A stretch of 64,000 bases of DNA from Arcicella rigui (GCF_034929435.1 NZ_JAYFUM010000009.1:1-64000); one strand, 5' to 3'; counted from the first letter of the stretch, positions 36,306 through 45,401 are shown. Program-made: numbers and translations. The notes: generated from the sequence alone by a model not told the origin.

Positions 36306-37313
36306 ATGAAAAACGAAGCATTAGCATTACCCGTTGGCATAACCTTAGACCGCTTTATTATGCGAAATCAAGAAGCATTTCAATTTGCTTCTGGAGAATT
36401 ATCGCAACTCCTAAGAGACATTGCATTGGCAAGTAAAATCTTGAACCGTGAAATTAACCGTGCCGGACTGGCGGATGTCACTGGTCTTTTGGGTTCACAA
36501 AATGTTCAAGGCGAAGCCCAACAAAAATTAGATGTAATTGCTGATATTCGTTTTCTGAGAGCCTTGAAAAACGGTGGCGAAGTATGTGCCATTATTTCTG
36601 AAGAAGAACCTGAAATCATTCTTACAGGAAATAATCATGCGAAATATGTAGTAGCCATCGACCCTCTGGACGGCTCCTCAAATATTGATGCCAATGTTTC
36701 TATCGGTACAATTTTCTCGATTTTCCGTAGAAAAACGCCCATCGGAACAGTGCCAACAATTAAAGATTGTATTCAGCGTGGCGACGAACAAGTAGCCGCT
36801 GGCTATATCCTTTATGGTTCTTCTACCATTTTGGTTTATACTACTGGCAAAGGCGTAAATGGCTTTACTTACGATAATTCGCTTGGAGAGTACTTCTTGT
36901 CGCATCCGCAAATGCAGGTAAACGACAACGGAAAAATATTCTCTTGTAATGAAGGTAATTTTTATGATTTCCCTCAAAACATTCAAGACTATTTGACCGA
37001 TTGCAAGAAAAAACGCTACGCAGGAAGATATATCGGCTCGTTGGTAGGCGATTTTCATAGAAATTTATTGAAAGGTGGCGTTTATTTGTACCCGCCAACC
37101 TTACAAAACCCAGAAGGAAAGTTACGTTTACTTTATGAATGCTTACCTTTGGCTTTTATTATCGAACAAGCTGGCGGAAAAGCTTCGGATGGCAAACAAA
37201 GAATATTAGAAATTCAACCACAAAACCTTCACCAACGTTCGCCATTATACATTGGCTCAAGTACGATGGTAGACGCTATTGAAGAAAGTTGTAAAGAAGT
37301 AGCAGTAAATTGA
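36306..37313 (+). CDS. fbp: Class I fructose-1,6-bisphosphatase
   Basis: 335 residues. Metal-binding motif AIDPLDGSSNIDANVSIGT, acidic EEEPE and the C-terminal KLRLLYECLPLAFIIEQAGG with KASDGKQRILEI substrate site are typical of class I FBPase. It hydrolyses fructose-1,6-bisphosphate to fructose-6-phosphate. Placement between kdgK and the aldolase fits growth on uronates, where all hexose phosphate must be made from triose phosphate. The TGA stop lies within the first GAATTATGA repeat unit. Confidence 0.93.
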   Translation: MKNEALALPVGITLDRFIMRNQEAFQFASGELSQLLRDIALASKILNREINRAGLADVTGLLGSQNVQGEAQQKLDVIADIRFLRALKNGGEVCAIISEEEPEIILTGNNHAKYVVAIDPLDGSSNIDANVSIGTIFSIFRRKTPIGTVPTIKDCIQRGDEQVAAGYILYGSSTILVYTTGKGVNGFTYDNSLGEYFLSHPQMQVNDNGKIFSCNEGNFYDFPQNIQDYLTDCKKKRYAGRYIGSLVGDFHRNLLKGGVYLYPPTLQNPEGKLRLLYECLPLAFIIEQAGGKASDGKQRILEIQPQNLHQRSPLYIGSSTMVDAIEESCKEVAVN

Positions 37314-37390
37314 ATTATGAGTTATGAATTATGAGTTAGTGGTGTGCGATAGTTTTAAAGTGATTTGGGATTTGGGATTTCTGATTTCGG
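37312..37390. repeat. Repeat arms abutting the fbp stop
   Basis: 37312-37340 is three head-to-tail units of the GAATTATGA family (GAATTATGAGTTATGAATTA). 37361-37390 is GGATTTGGGATTTCTGATTT, the GGATTTGGG family. No paired reverse-complement arm is present before the next gene. Confidence 0.6.
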
Positions 37391-37555
37391 AAATTATAGA
37401 AACTCTCTTTTTAAAACACTAAAAATCAACACTTTAAAAACACTTATAAATTCACCTTTTTTAATGCTAAATTCATTTATCGCTAAGTAAATCCATAATC
37501 GCTCAATCTCTAATTAAATCAGCAATTTTTGCTTTTTTATTGAATCACAAAAACG

Positions 37556-38230
37556 ATGGCATTTTTTCAACCAAAGATATTAAATCAATTACTGGCGGAT
37601 TTTCCGCTTGTACCCGTATTTTATCACGAAGATATTACGCTTACCAAAAGTATCATAAAGGCTTGCTATGATGGCGGAATGCGTGCTTTTGAGTTTACAA
37701 ATCGTGGTGAAAAAGCTTTGGAAGTATTTTCAGCAATTTATCCCTTTATCAGAGAAAATTGTCCTGAAATGGCTTTAGGAATTGGTACAATTTTTACAGC
37801 AGCACAAGCAAAAACATTTATTGATGCAGGTGCTGATTTCGTGGTTCAGCCAATCATCACGCCAGAAGTTGGTGCTTACTGTTTGGCAAACGAAGTAGCC
37901 TGGTTTCCGGGTGCAGCTACTTTGAACGAAATTTATACCGCTACACAATTAGGAGCTGAAATCGTGAAGATTTTTCCAGGGAATGTTGTAGGGCCGGGCT
38001 TTGTAAAATCAATCAAAGGGCCAATGCCAAACCTTAAAGTAATGGTAACAGGTGGCGTTGAACCTACTGAAGAAAGTCTAAAACAATGGTTCTCTGCTGG
38101 CGTAACTGCCGTTGGCATGGGTTCGCAGTTGTTTCCAGCAAGTTTGTTGGCAAGTGCTAAATTCGACGAATTGAGTAGCAATGTAAAGGCTTTGTTGGCT
38201 TATGTTGAAACCTTAAAAACTAAAAAATAG
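37556..38230 (+). CDS. kdgA: KDPG/KHG aldolase
   Basis: 224 residues, class I TIM barrel. Catalytic E46 (RAFEFTNRG) and Schiff-base K138 (AEIVKIFPGNVVGPG) are present, with the phosphate-binding glycine loops VMVTGGVEP and AVGMGSQLF. It cleaves KDPG to pyruvate and glyceraldehyde-3-phosphate, completing galacturonate catabolism. Last gene of the locus, closed by a terminator. The eda/kdgA designation follows context. Confidence 0.93.
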   Translation: MAFFQPKILNQLLADFPLVPVFYHEDITLTKSIIKACYDGGMRAFEFTNRGEKALEVFSAIYPFIRENCPEMALGIGTIFTAAQAKTFIDAGADFVVQPIITPEVGAYCLANEVAWFPGAATLNEIYTATQLGAEIVKIFPGNVVGPGFVKSIKGPMPNLKVMVTGGVEPTEESLKQWFSAGVTAVGMGSQLFPASLLASAKFDELSSNVKALLAYVETLKTKK

Positions 38231-38272
38231 TTGTCATTTGAAATAATTAAATTGGATAATAGTAGAGTGTTT

Positions 38273-38306
38273 ACAGGTATCGCAATCATGTGATACCTGT
38301 TTTGTT
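38273..38306 (+). terminator. Terminator after the uronate locus
   Basis: ACAGGTATC (38273-38281) / GATACCTGT (38292-38300), followed by TTTGTTTTT. This marks the 3' end of the catabolic locus. Confidence 0.75.
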
Positions 38307-38357
38307 TTTAGAAGTCTCAAAATCCAAGCGTATATCTTTTCAAATACTTTTATTTAA

Positions 38358-38387
38358 TTGAATTTTAGTGCTAATTGCATAAATTTA
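38358..38387 (+). promoter_or_regulatory. Promoter for hslV
   Basis: TTG (38358-38360), 19-base spacer, TAAATTTA (38380-38387), one mismatch to TAnnTTTG. An in-frame ATG-like upstream start at 38375 would fall inside this promoter, supporting the ATG at 38432. Confidence 0.55.
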
Positions 38388-38431
38388 CGCCTCTAAAAAA
38401 ACAGAACATACAATTACAATTATCACCAATC

Positions 38432-38971
38432 ATGGAAAAAATAAGATCGACTACCGTCTTGGCGGTAGTGCATAACGGGCAAGTAGCAATTGGAGCAGAC
38501 GGACAAGCGACGATGGGAAATACCGTTGCTAAAAACCACGTTCGCAAAATCAGAAAAATGTTGGATGGGAAAATCGTAACTGGTTTTGCAGGTTCTACTG
38601 CTGATGCTTTTACTTTATTAGAACGTTTTGAAGAAAAACTAAACGCTTATGGCGGAAATATGAAACGGGCAAGTATTGAATTGGCAAAAGACTGGCGAAC
38701 AGATAGATACTTGCGTAAGTTAGAAGCCATGATGATTGTAGCGAATAAAGAAGAAACCTTAATCATCTCTGGAACGGGCGATGTACTTGAGCCAGAAAAT
38801 GGTATCGCCGCTATCGGTTCAGGAAGTAATTATGCCCTTTCGGCAGCATTGGCTTTGCGTAAACACGCTGCTCATCTTTCGGCAGAAGAAATCGTAAGAG
38901 AAGGACTCACCATCGCAGCAGACATTTGTATTTATACAAATCATAATTTTATTATTGAAAAACCAGTGTAG
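38432..38971 (+). CDS. hslV: ATP-dependent protease subunit HslV
   Basis: 179 residues from ATG 38432 (MEKIRSTTVLAVVHNG). The N-terminal nucleophile threonine is T7, exposed by removal of MEKIRS; GADGQATMGNT and GFAGSTADAFTLLERFE are family signatures. HslV forms a double hexameric peptidase that works with the HslU unfoldase. HslU is not adjacent in this window, in contrast to the usual hslVU pair in Proteobacteria. Confidence 0.95.
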   Translation: MEKIRSTTVLAVVHNGQVAIGADGQATMGNTVAKNHVRKIRKMLDGKIVTGFAGSTADAFTLLERFEEKLNAYGGNMKRASIELAKDWRTDRYLRKLEAMMIVANKEETLIISGTGDVLEPENGIAAIGSGSNYALSAALALRKHAAHLSAEEIVREGLTIAADICIYTNHNFIIEKPV

Positions 38972-39092
38972 GGATTTGGGATTGAGGATTTCGGATTTGG
39001 GTTTTGGCTATCGGTCATCGGCTTTCAGCTTTCGATTAAAAAACTTATACTGACAACTGAAAGCCGATGACCGAATTCCGAAAGCCCAAGGC
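38970..39092. repeat. Composite inverted repeat, GGATTTGGG and CGGCTTTCAG families
   Basis: It begins at the hslV stop codon with GGGATTTGGGATTGAGGATT units. The core is a 17-bp perfect stem CGGTCATCGGCTTTCAG (39012-39028) / CTGAAAGCCGATGACCG (39057-39073), extended imperfectly on both sides. Confidence 0.75.
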
Positions 39093-39194
39093 AAATCAAA
39101 AAAAATGCGATTTGGCTGTTGATTGAAACTAATTTTTCATTAATCTTGTATTCCAATAGAGTAAGTATTTATTAACTTTAAATTGAATAAAACT

Positions 39195-39830
39195 ATGTCA
39201 TTAAGATTAGGAGATATCGCCCCAGACTTTACGGCGGAAACAACTCAAGGAACAATTAATTTCCATGAATGGATTGGTGATTCATGGGCTTTACTTTTCA
39301 GTCACCCAGCCGACTTTACACCCGTTTGTACGACTGAGTTAGGCAAAACAGCTTTACTAAAAGGAGAATTTGAGAAAAAAGGCGTGAAAGTAATCGCTGT
39401 TTCGGTTGATGATTTAGACTCACACAACAAATGGGTGCCAGATATTGAAGAAGTGAATGGCGTAAAAGTAAATTTCCCTATCATTGCCGACTCAGACCGT
39501 AATGTGGCTACTTTATATGATATGATTCACCCAAATGCGTCTGAAAAAGCAACTGTTCGTTCGGTATTTATCATCGGACCAGATAAAAAAGTGAAATTAA
39601 CACTTACTTATCCAGCTTCTACGGGTCGTAATTTCCAAGAATTATTACGTGTTATTGATTCACTTCAATTGACAGCCAACTACCAAGTAGCAACACCAGC
39701 AGATTGGAAAGATGGTGAAGACGTAATCATTACTCCAGCCGTAAAAACAGAAGACGCTGCTGCTAAATTCCCGAAAGGTTTTACTGTTGTGAAGCCATAT
39801 TTGAGAACAACGCCACAGCCAAACAAATAA
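39195..39830 (+). CDS. 1-Cys (Prx6-type) peroxiredoxin
   Basis: 211 residues from ATG 39195 (MSLRLGDIAPDFTAETTQGT); a TTG four codons upstream is a weaker alternative. Peroxidatic Cys C45 lies in HPADFTPVCTTELG, the Prx6 signature, with the C-terminal arm DVIITPAVK and the conserved KPYLRTTPQP end. No obvious resolving cysteine. It reduces hydrogen peroxide and organic peroxides in the cytoplasm. Single-gene unit with its own terminator. Confidence 0.93.
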   Translation: MSLRLGDIAPDFTAETTQGTINFHEWIGDSWALLFSHPADFTPVCTTELGKTALLKGEFEKKGVKVIAVSVDDLDSHNKWVPDIEEVNGVKVNFPIIADSDRNVATLYDMIHPNASEKATVRSVFIIGPDKKVKLTLTYPASTGRNFQELLRVIDSLQLTANYQVATPADWKDGEDVIITPAVKTEDAAAKFPKGFTVVKPYLRTTPQPNK

Positions 39831-39849
39831 TTTTCAGTATTTTATCAAT

Positions 39850-39890
39850 AAAAGGCAAAGAAATAAAATTTATTTTTTTGCCTTTTTTGT
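39850..39890 (+). terminator. Terminator after the peroxiredoxin gene
   Basis: AAAAGGCAAA (39850-39859) / TTTGCCTTTT (39877-39886), followed by more T residues. It ends 12 bases before the next ATG. Confidence 0.75.
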
Positions 39891-39902
39891 ATTTTTGTAT
39901 TT

Positions 39903-40691
39903 ATGAAATACATAAAACTTCTACAAAATTTCTACCTCTCTCTATCCCATCGTGATAGGTTTGTTCTGCTATTCTTTTTATTAATCATCTTTATCGCTAT
40001 TATTTACAACTCAGGTGGCAGTAATCCCAACGGTTGGAAAAAAGTACATAAACTCGGCATTTCACTTCCGCTGAAGTATTCTATTCATGGCATCGACGTA
40101 TCGCATCATAACGGGCTAATTGACTGGAGAGACGTAAAAAGAATGCGTTTTACTCGTGATGATTTAAAGCTACAATTCTGTTTTTTAAAAGCTACCGAAG
40201 GACTAACCCACGCCGACCGCCAATTTGAACGCAACTGGGTACAAGTAAAGAAAAGTGGATTGATTCGTGGAGCTTACCATTTTTTTATTCCTTGGCGTGA
40301 ACCTGTCGGGCAGGCAAAAAACTTTATCAATTCTGTTTCTTTAGAAAAAGGAGATTTAGCTCCAGTTTTAGACATCGAGCAAAATTCTTTGAAACCCGAC
40401 AAACAAATTATTGAAGAAATTGAAACTTGGTTGAATATTGTAGAAAAACATTACCATAAAAAGCCGATTATTTATACAAACCCCAGTTTTTACAAGAAAT
40501 TTATCAAAGGAAATTTTGATGAATATCCACTTTGGATAGCCGACTACTCAAACGAAACGCTGAAAGGTTATCCTTCAAACTTGTGGTTTTGGCAACACAA
40601 CCAAAAAGGTTGGTGCGAAGGCGTAAAAGGCACGGTAGATTACAATGTATTCCTTGGCGATGAAGGAGATTTAGAAGATTTATGCTTGTGA
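39903..40691 (+). CDS. GH25 lysozyme-like muramidase, membrane anchored
   Basis: 262 residues. One membrane helix at about 20-36 suggests an uncleaved anchor. GH25 barrel: GIDVSHHNGLIDW (catalytic-site D65), FLKATEG, RGAYHFF, and the catalytic pair in APVLDIEQ (D157 and E159), then PIIYTNPSFY, PLWIADYS and a terminal WQHN...VDYNVF. It would cleave the N-acetylmuramyl bond of peptidoglycan, probably for cell-wall remodelling. Its last 12 bases overlap the convergent glycosyltransferase gene. Confidence 0.9.
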   Translation: MKYIKLLQNFYLSLSHRDRFVLLFFLLIIFIAIIYNSGGSNPNGWKKVHKLGISLPLKYSIHGIDVSHHNGLIDWRDVKRMRFTRDDLKLQFCFLKATEGLTHADRQFERNWVQVKKSGLIRGAYHFFIPWREPVGQAKNFINSVSLEKGDLAPVLDIEQNSLKPDKQIIEEIETWLNIVEKHYHKKPIIYTNPSFYKKFIKGNFDEYPLWIADYSNETLKGYPSNLWFWQHNQKGWCEGVKGTVDYNVFLGDEGDLEDLCL

Positions 40692-41888
40692 AACTACTTT
40701 TTCAAATTGTTCAAAAATAGCTTTGGCATAATTCACATCTTGGTTAATTTCAGCGTAAGCTTTCATTTGTTGCGTGTCTCCGATAGTATCTGTATTTTCT
40801 AATAAAAAGGACATTTTCTGAAATAAATCCTCCTCAAGATTTTCATCTACCACAATTCCTAATTGTTTACTTGAAGCAATTTTTCCCATCAAACCAAAAT
40901 TATAGGTAATCAAAGGTTTTTGGGCGGCGGCGGCTCTTACCATTATGCCACTCATGCCAATATGTTTATCGTACAAAGCCAAAATATAATCTGAGGCTTC
41001 AAAGTATAATTGAATGTCTTCTTTTGGAATAAAAGTACTCAGCGTAACAATTTGAAAATCGTTATTGATGCTATTTTTCAATACTTCAAATCGCTGTTTT
41101 TCAGTAGCTTCCCACCCTCCTACTATCAATAAACAACCTTTTTTAGCTTGATTTGGGCTAAGTTTTTGAATTACTTCTAATACTTTTGATACGCCTTTTC
41201 TGCTATCTAAAAAGCCAAAAATAAGAAATACTTTTCGTTCATCCGTTATTCCTAAAGACTGCTTAGTAGTTTGAGGTTTTTCATGGACTGGATAAATATG
41301 AAGCGGGTCGGGCAAGTATTTTACTTTGTCAGTTTGCCAATGCGTTCTGATAAAATCTGCGGCATAAGTATCTAAAGTAAACAGACTATCTAAGGTTTTA
41401 CTTTTCACAACATACTTCAACATGATATTTTTACGCCAATAATTAAGGCGTTCTTTCAAAGAAGCTGAAGTATAATTGACCAAAGTTGGTCTGAAAAAAA
41501 TACCAGAAACAGGACAAAATGATTGTTGATTTCGGATAAGTGTCAACTGAAAATAGTCGATGTACATCAAAAAACCATACACAGCATTCACAGAAGCCGC
41601 ATACTGGTTAAAAATTTTCCACTCTAAATTCGCTCTTTTTAATACACTTGGTACATTTTTAAGAGCCGTTGCCTCCTCATTGTTTAAATACATCCACCGA
41701 ATTTGCTCAGAAGAAGTTTGTTCTACAATTTTTGGATGTTTTTCTAAAAAATCTGGAGCAACCAAAACGGTGAGGTCGAAAGAATAATTTTGCTGATAAT
41801 AATTGATTAACAAGGCAAATAAGTAATCTGAATGATGCCCAGAGGCATCAGGTTCAAACAAAAGTATCTTCTTACGCAAACTCATCAT
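40680..41888 (-). CDS. Glycosyltransferase, GT4-like
   Basis: 402 residues. Rossmann-like N-terminal half (KILLFEPDASGHHSDYLFAL) and a GT-B C-terminal half with VFLIFGFLDSRKGVSKVLEV and the acceptor/donor helix region YFEASDYILALYDKHIGMSG. The usual GT4 E-x7-E motif is replaced by IGMSGIMVRAAAAQKPLITY, so subfamily assignment is uncertain. It probably transfers a sugar in surface glycan synthesis. It pairs with the downstream-coordinate GT4 gene at 41920 (31-base gap). Confidence 0.75.
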   Translation of the reverse strand: MMSLRKKILLFEPDASGHHSDYLFALLINYYQQNYSFDLTVLVAPDFLEKHPKIVEQTSSEQIRWMYLNNEEATALKNVPSVLKRANLEWKIFNQYAASVNAVYGFLMYIDYFQLTLIRNQQSFCPVSGIFFRPTLVNYTSASLKERLNYWRKNIMLKYVVKSKTLDSLFTLDTYAADFIRTHWQTDKVKYLPDPLHIYPVHEKPQTTKQSLGITDERKVFLIFGFLDSRKGVSKVLEVIQKLSPNQAKKGCLLIVGGWEATEKQRFEVLKNSINNDFQIVTLSTFIPKEDIQLYFEASDYILALYDKHIGMSGIMVRAAAAQKPLITYNFGLMGKIASSKQLGIVVDENLEEDLFQKMSFLLENTDTIGDTQQMKAYAEINQDVNYAKAIFEQFEKVVSQA

Positions 41889-41919
41889 ATTTGTAATGAA
41901 AGAAAATTTATGGAGTATT

Positions 41920-43020
41920 TTATAGAACAGATTGATAAACAGCTAAGGTTTTTGCAGCCGTAATTTCGGGTGAAAAGTCATTCTGACGCTTGTAGCCTTT
42001 CTGCACTAAATCTTTTCTAAGGCTTTCATTTTGAATAATTTCTTCCATCTTTTCGGCAATGTCATCGGCTTTGGCAGGATTGAAGTACAAACCTGCATCG
42101 CCTGCTACTTCTGGAAAACAGGAAGTATTACTCAACACCACCGGACAGCCACAAGCAAAAGCTTCAAGAATAGGAATCCCGAAACCTTCGTACAAAGAAG
42201 GATGCACAAAAGCAATGGCTTTTTGATACAAATAGTACAGCGTATCGTCGGAATCAAAATTGAAATGCTTTACTTGAGTTTCAAGGTTCAAGGATTTAAT
42301 TACTTCCAATTCTTCGTGATTGAAATGGCTACTGCCTGCACAAAGTAAAACGACATCTGAATTTTTCTTCAAAACTGGGGCGATACTTTGTACAAAAGGA
42401 ATAAAATTTTTGTAATCGTTCCTTGCTCCTACGTACAACAAGTACTTTTCAGGCGTTTTTACTTGGAAATTTTTAGGTAACTGATGCGTTTTAAAGGTAG
42501 AAAAAAGCGGAACTACTTCTATTTTCTCAGCCTTAATTTTATACAGTTGTAAAATATCTTTTTTGGTATTTTCAGAAATAGCAATGATTTTGGCAGCCCG
42601 ATTGAGTAACTCTTGTTTTTGCGTATGGCTTGCGTTATCTAAATGCGGAAGATTGAAACGTTCTTTGATACAGTCGTGGTAAGTTAATACAAAGGGTTTT
42701 TTACCAAGATGTTCCAAGAAATAAGAATGAAAAAAAGTAGGATGAAATATGTCAAATTTTCCTCTTTTAATTTGTACAAGGCTATTCAAACGATTGGTTC
42801 TTGAAACCAACATATTGGTTGGCATAAAACCAAAAATATGCTTAAAACCTTGCGGACGATGTACAGAACTTTCTTTTAAATATTCATTATTTGAAAAAGG
42901 TAAAGATAATTTCACTTCAATACCCATTTCAAGGATAGATTCCATCAAGCCATGAAAATAACGTGCTACTCCTCCATATCGTTGTCCTGTAAATGCTTGG
43001 TGGTCGTAAAGAATTCTCAT
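41920..43020 (-). CDS. GT4 glycosyltransferase
   Basis: 366 residues. GT-B fold with N-terminal YGGVARYFHGLMESI, central YLLYVGARNDYKNFIPFVQS and the donor motif PSLYEGFGIPILEAFACGCP, whose E-x7-E pair retains the anomeric configuration. Typical of mannosyl- or rhamnosyl-like transferases. It probably forms a two-gene unit with the neighbouring transferase; acceptor unknown. Confidence 0.88.
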   Translation of the reverse strand: MRILYDHQAFTGQRYGGVARYFHGLMESILEMGIEVKLSLPFSNNEYLKESSVHRPQGFKHIFGFMPTNMLVSRTNRLNSLVQIKRGKFDIFHPTFFHSYFLEHLGKKPFVLTYHDCIKERFNLPHLDNASHTQKQELLNRAAKIIAISENTKKDILQLYKIKAEKIEVVPLFSTFKTHQLPKNFQVKTPEKYLLYVGARNDYKNFIPFVQSIAPVLKKNSDVVLLCAGSSHFNHEELEVIKSLNLETQVKHFNFDSDDTLYYLYQKAIAFVHPSLYEGFGIPILEAFACGCPVVLSNTSCFPEVAGDAGLYFNPAKADDIAEKMEEIIQNESLRKDLVQKGYKRQNDFSPEITAAKTLAVYQSVL

Positions 43021-43048
43021 ATTTAATTATTAATTGAGTGAATTTTAT

Positions 43049-43090
43049 TGAGCTTGGATGCTACAAATCACCTCACAGTATCCAAGCTCA
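43049..43090 (-). terminator. Hairpin after the aminopeptidase gene
   Basis: TGAGCTTGGAT (43049-43059) / ATCCAAGCTCA (43080-43090), 11-bp perfect stem on the 3' side of the minus-strand aminopeptidase gene. The following run is only moderately T-rich on the minus strand. Confidence 0.5.
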
Positions 43091-43142
43091 ACCAACTTTC
43101 TATAAGTTTTATTCACTAAAATTTTGGTTCAATTCAACCTTT

Positions 43143-44435
43143 TTATTTTTTACTCATCAAGGCCTCGATTTCATCTGCCTCGATTGGAATATTTGCCATT
43201 AAATCTATATTTCCGTCTTCGGTAATAAGAATATTGTTTTCTAAACGTACTCCTAAACCTTCTTCACGAATATAAATTCCCGGTTCGATAGTAAATACCA
43301 TACCTGCTTCAAAACGGCGATATCTGTTCCAAACATCGTGCACATCAAGCCCTAAATGGTGCGATACTCCGTGCATAAAGTATTTTTTGAACAATGGTGC
43401 ATCAGGATTTTGCTTTTCTACATCTTCACGAGTAAACAAACCTAAACCTATCAATTCTGCTTCGATAAATGTTTCTACTTCTTTCTGATATTCTTCCCAC
43501 AAAGCACCTACTTTCAAAATTGATTTGGCGAATTTGAAGGCTCTCAAAACAGCCTCATAAACTTGTCTTTGGCGTGGCGTAAACTTACCGTTTACTGGAA
43601 TAGTACGAGTAAGGTCGGCATTATAATTGGCATACTCTGCCGCAACGTCTAACAACAAAAGGTCGCCGTCCTTACATGGGCGACTATTTTCGATATAATG
43701 AAGTACACAAGCATTTGCACCCGAAGCGATAATTGGCTGATAAGCAAAACCTTTCGAGCGATTTCTAACAAATTCATGAATCAATTCAGCTTCTACTTCG
43801 TACTCAGTTACTTCTGGCTTGACAAAATCTAAAAGTCTTCTAAAACCGAGTTCTGTAATGCGAATAGCTTCGCTCAGTTGAGCAATCTCAATATCGTTTT
43901 TGATTACTCGCAATTGGTGCATCAAAGGGGCTACTCGCTCAAATTTATGCAATGGGAAATGGTCTTTTGCCCAAAGGATAAATTTAGCATCACGACTTTG
44001 CACGGTTGAATGATTACGAATATGTTCGTTTGAATTCAAATAAATATACTCAGCTTCAAAAATCAAAGTAGTCAAAACTGCTTCAAATTGACTTACCCAA
44101 TAAATCGTTTGAATACCCGACACCTCACGAGCGTGTTCTTGTGTGTATTTATAGCCTTCCCAAATGGCGATAAGTTCAGAAGTTTCTCTCAGGAAAAGTA
44201 TTTCTCTATGCTTAGGATTTGGACTATCTGGAAACAATAAAAGTATTGATTCTTCTTGGTCAATTCCTGAAAGATAGAATAAATCCGAATTCTGTTGAAA
44301 GCCCATCGTCCCGTCTGCATTAGTCGGCATTGGGTCATTTGAGTTAAAAATAGCAACAGCGTTAGGTTTTAAAAGTTTGGCTAACCGCTGACGGTTTTCA
44401 GTAAAAAGTGAGTTGTTGATGGGTAAGTATTTCAT
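43143..44435 (-). CDS. pepP: Xaa-Pro aminopeptidase (aminopeptidase P)
   Basis: 430 residues. N-terminal creatinase-like domain (1-160) and M24 pita-bread domain. The five metal ligands are visible in LLLLDVAAEYANYNADLTRT (two Asp), MHGVSHHLGLDVHD (His), VFTIEPGIY and GVRLENNILIT (two Glu). It removes N-terminal residues preceding proline, binding two Mn ions. Cytoplasmic. Flanked by intergenic regions rich in repeats. Confidence 0.92.
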   Translation of the reverse strand: MKYLPINNSLFTENRQRLAKLLKPNAVAIFNSNDPMPTNADGTMGFQQNSDLFYLSGIDQEESILLLFPDSPNPKHREILFLRETSELIAIWEGYKYTQEHAREVSGIQTIYWVSQFEAVLTTLIFEAEYIYLNSNEHIRNHSTVQSRDAKFILWAKDHFPLHKFERVAPLMHQLRVIKNDIEIAQLSEAIRITELGFRRLLDFVKPEVTEYEVEAELIHEFVRNRSKGFAYQPIIASGANACVLHYIENSRPCKDGDLLLLDVAAEYANYNADLTRTIPVNGKFTPRQRQVYEAVLRAFKFAKSILKVGALWEEYQKEVETFIEAELIGLGLFTREDVEKQNPDAPLFKKYFMHGVSHHLGLDVHDVWNRYRRFEAGMVFTIEPGIYIREEGLGVRLENNILITEDGNIDLMANIPIEADEIEALMSKK

Positions 44436-44462
44436 AAATATTGGGGAAGTGTTTTATTTTTT

Positions 44463-44632
44463 GAATTGAGAGTGTTGAATTTTGAATTCTATTTTCGAAT
44501 TAATAAGCATTTATTCATTTGAAAAAATATTTTTTAAATTTCAAGATTGCTCTATTGAATCAATATTGAACTTTGAGTGAAATAAACATTTCTGCTAAAA
44601 ACTCAAAGCTCAATGCTTGAAGCTATTCGCCA
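44463..44632. repeat. Repeat arms, TTGAATTT and AAAGCTCAATGC families
   Basis: The first arm at 44463-44500 carries GTTGAATTTTGAATTC. The second at 44560-44632 carries ATTGAACTTTGAGTG and AAACTCAAAGCTCAATGCTT. They are partly complementary to each other. Confidence 0.5.
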
Positions 44633-44636
44633 ATAA

Positions 44637-45401
44637 CTATTTTCTACATAAATAAATGACTTCATCTTTTGGCAAAGCAAATCTTTTGATTTGGTCTGGT
44701 GGCATATTTACGCCAAAAGCATCTTCGGTTACTTTCCAGCCACCTTGCTCCAAGCGTTTGTTATAATCTCGTCCGTAAATTCTAAAGTGGTCGTCTTGCT
44801 TGAACAATCTTTCACGTTCTTTAGGGTCGGTGATGGTTTTGTCTTCAAAAGTAGTCGCCAAACTCCAGTCTTGTGGCGATTGCATAATTGCCCAACCCGT
44901 AGGTTTCAATACTCTTCTCATCTCACGCATACACTGAATATCGTCTTCCACGTGTTCGAGAACGTGATTACAAAAAACAACATCAAAAGTATTGTCTTCA
45001 AATGGAATGTGGTGTAAATCCATTTTCACTTTTGCCAATGGCGATTCAATATCAGCCGTGATATAATTCAAATTCTTCATTTTCTCGAAACGGTCAATGA
45101 AGCAATACTCAGGAGCAACATGAAGTACTTTTAATTTATCAGAAAAGAAATTCGTTTTTTGTTTCAAGTACAAATACATCAAACGGTGGCGTTCTAATGC
45201 CAAACAATTTGGACACAAAGCGTTGTCACGAGGTTCTAAACGACCATAAGGTACGAATTTAGAGAATTTAGAATGACAAACTGGGCATGAAACACGAGTT
45301 CCTCTTAGAAAAATAGCATAAATTTTCATCACAAGGTGAGAGATCAATTGTAAGTATTTTCGGGGGATGTTTCGGAGAGTCCAGCTAATAATTGTTTTCA
45401 T
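44637..45401 (-). CDS. SAM-dependent methyltransferase with N-terminal zinc ribbon
   Basis: 254 residues. Two CxxC knuckles (VSCPVCHSKF and NALCPNCLAL, about residues 39-70) form a probable zinc ribbon. The class I methyltransferase core follows: LKVLHVAPEYCF (motif I-like), ADIES, FDVVFCNHVLEHVED and VLKPTGWAIMQSPQD. Substrate is unknown. Methyltransferases of this type in polysaccharide loci modify sugars, and neighbouring glycosyltransferases make that plausible. Confidence 0.85.
   Translation of the reverse strand: MKTIISWTLRNIPRKYLQLISHLVMKIYAIFLRGTRVSCPVCHSKFSKFVPYGRLEPRDNALCPNCLALERHRLMYLYLKQKTNFFSDKLKVLHVAPEYCFIDRFEKMKNLNYITADIESPLAKVKMDLHHIPFEDNTFDVVFCNHVLEHVEDDIQCMREMRRVLKPTGWAIMQSPQDWSLATTFEDKTITDPKERERLFKQDDHFRIYGRDYNKRLEQGGWKVTEDAFGVNMPPDQIKRFALPKDEVIYLCRK

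Noticed and set aside
36678..37058. 126-codon open frame antisense to fbp
   Set aside because: Shadow frame of the conserved FBPase coding sequence with no recognisable features.
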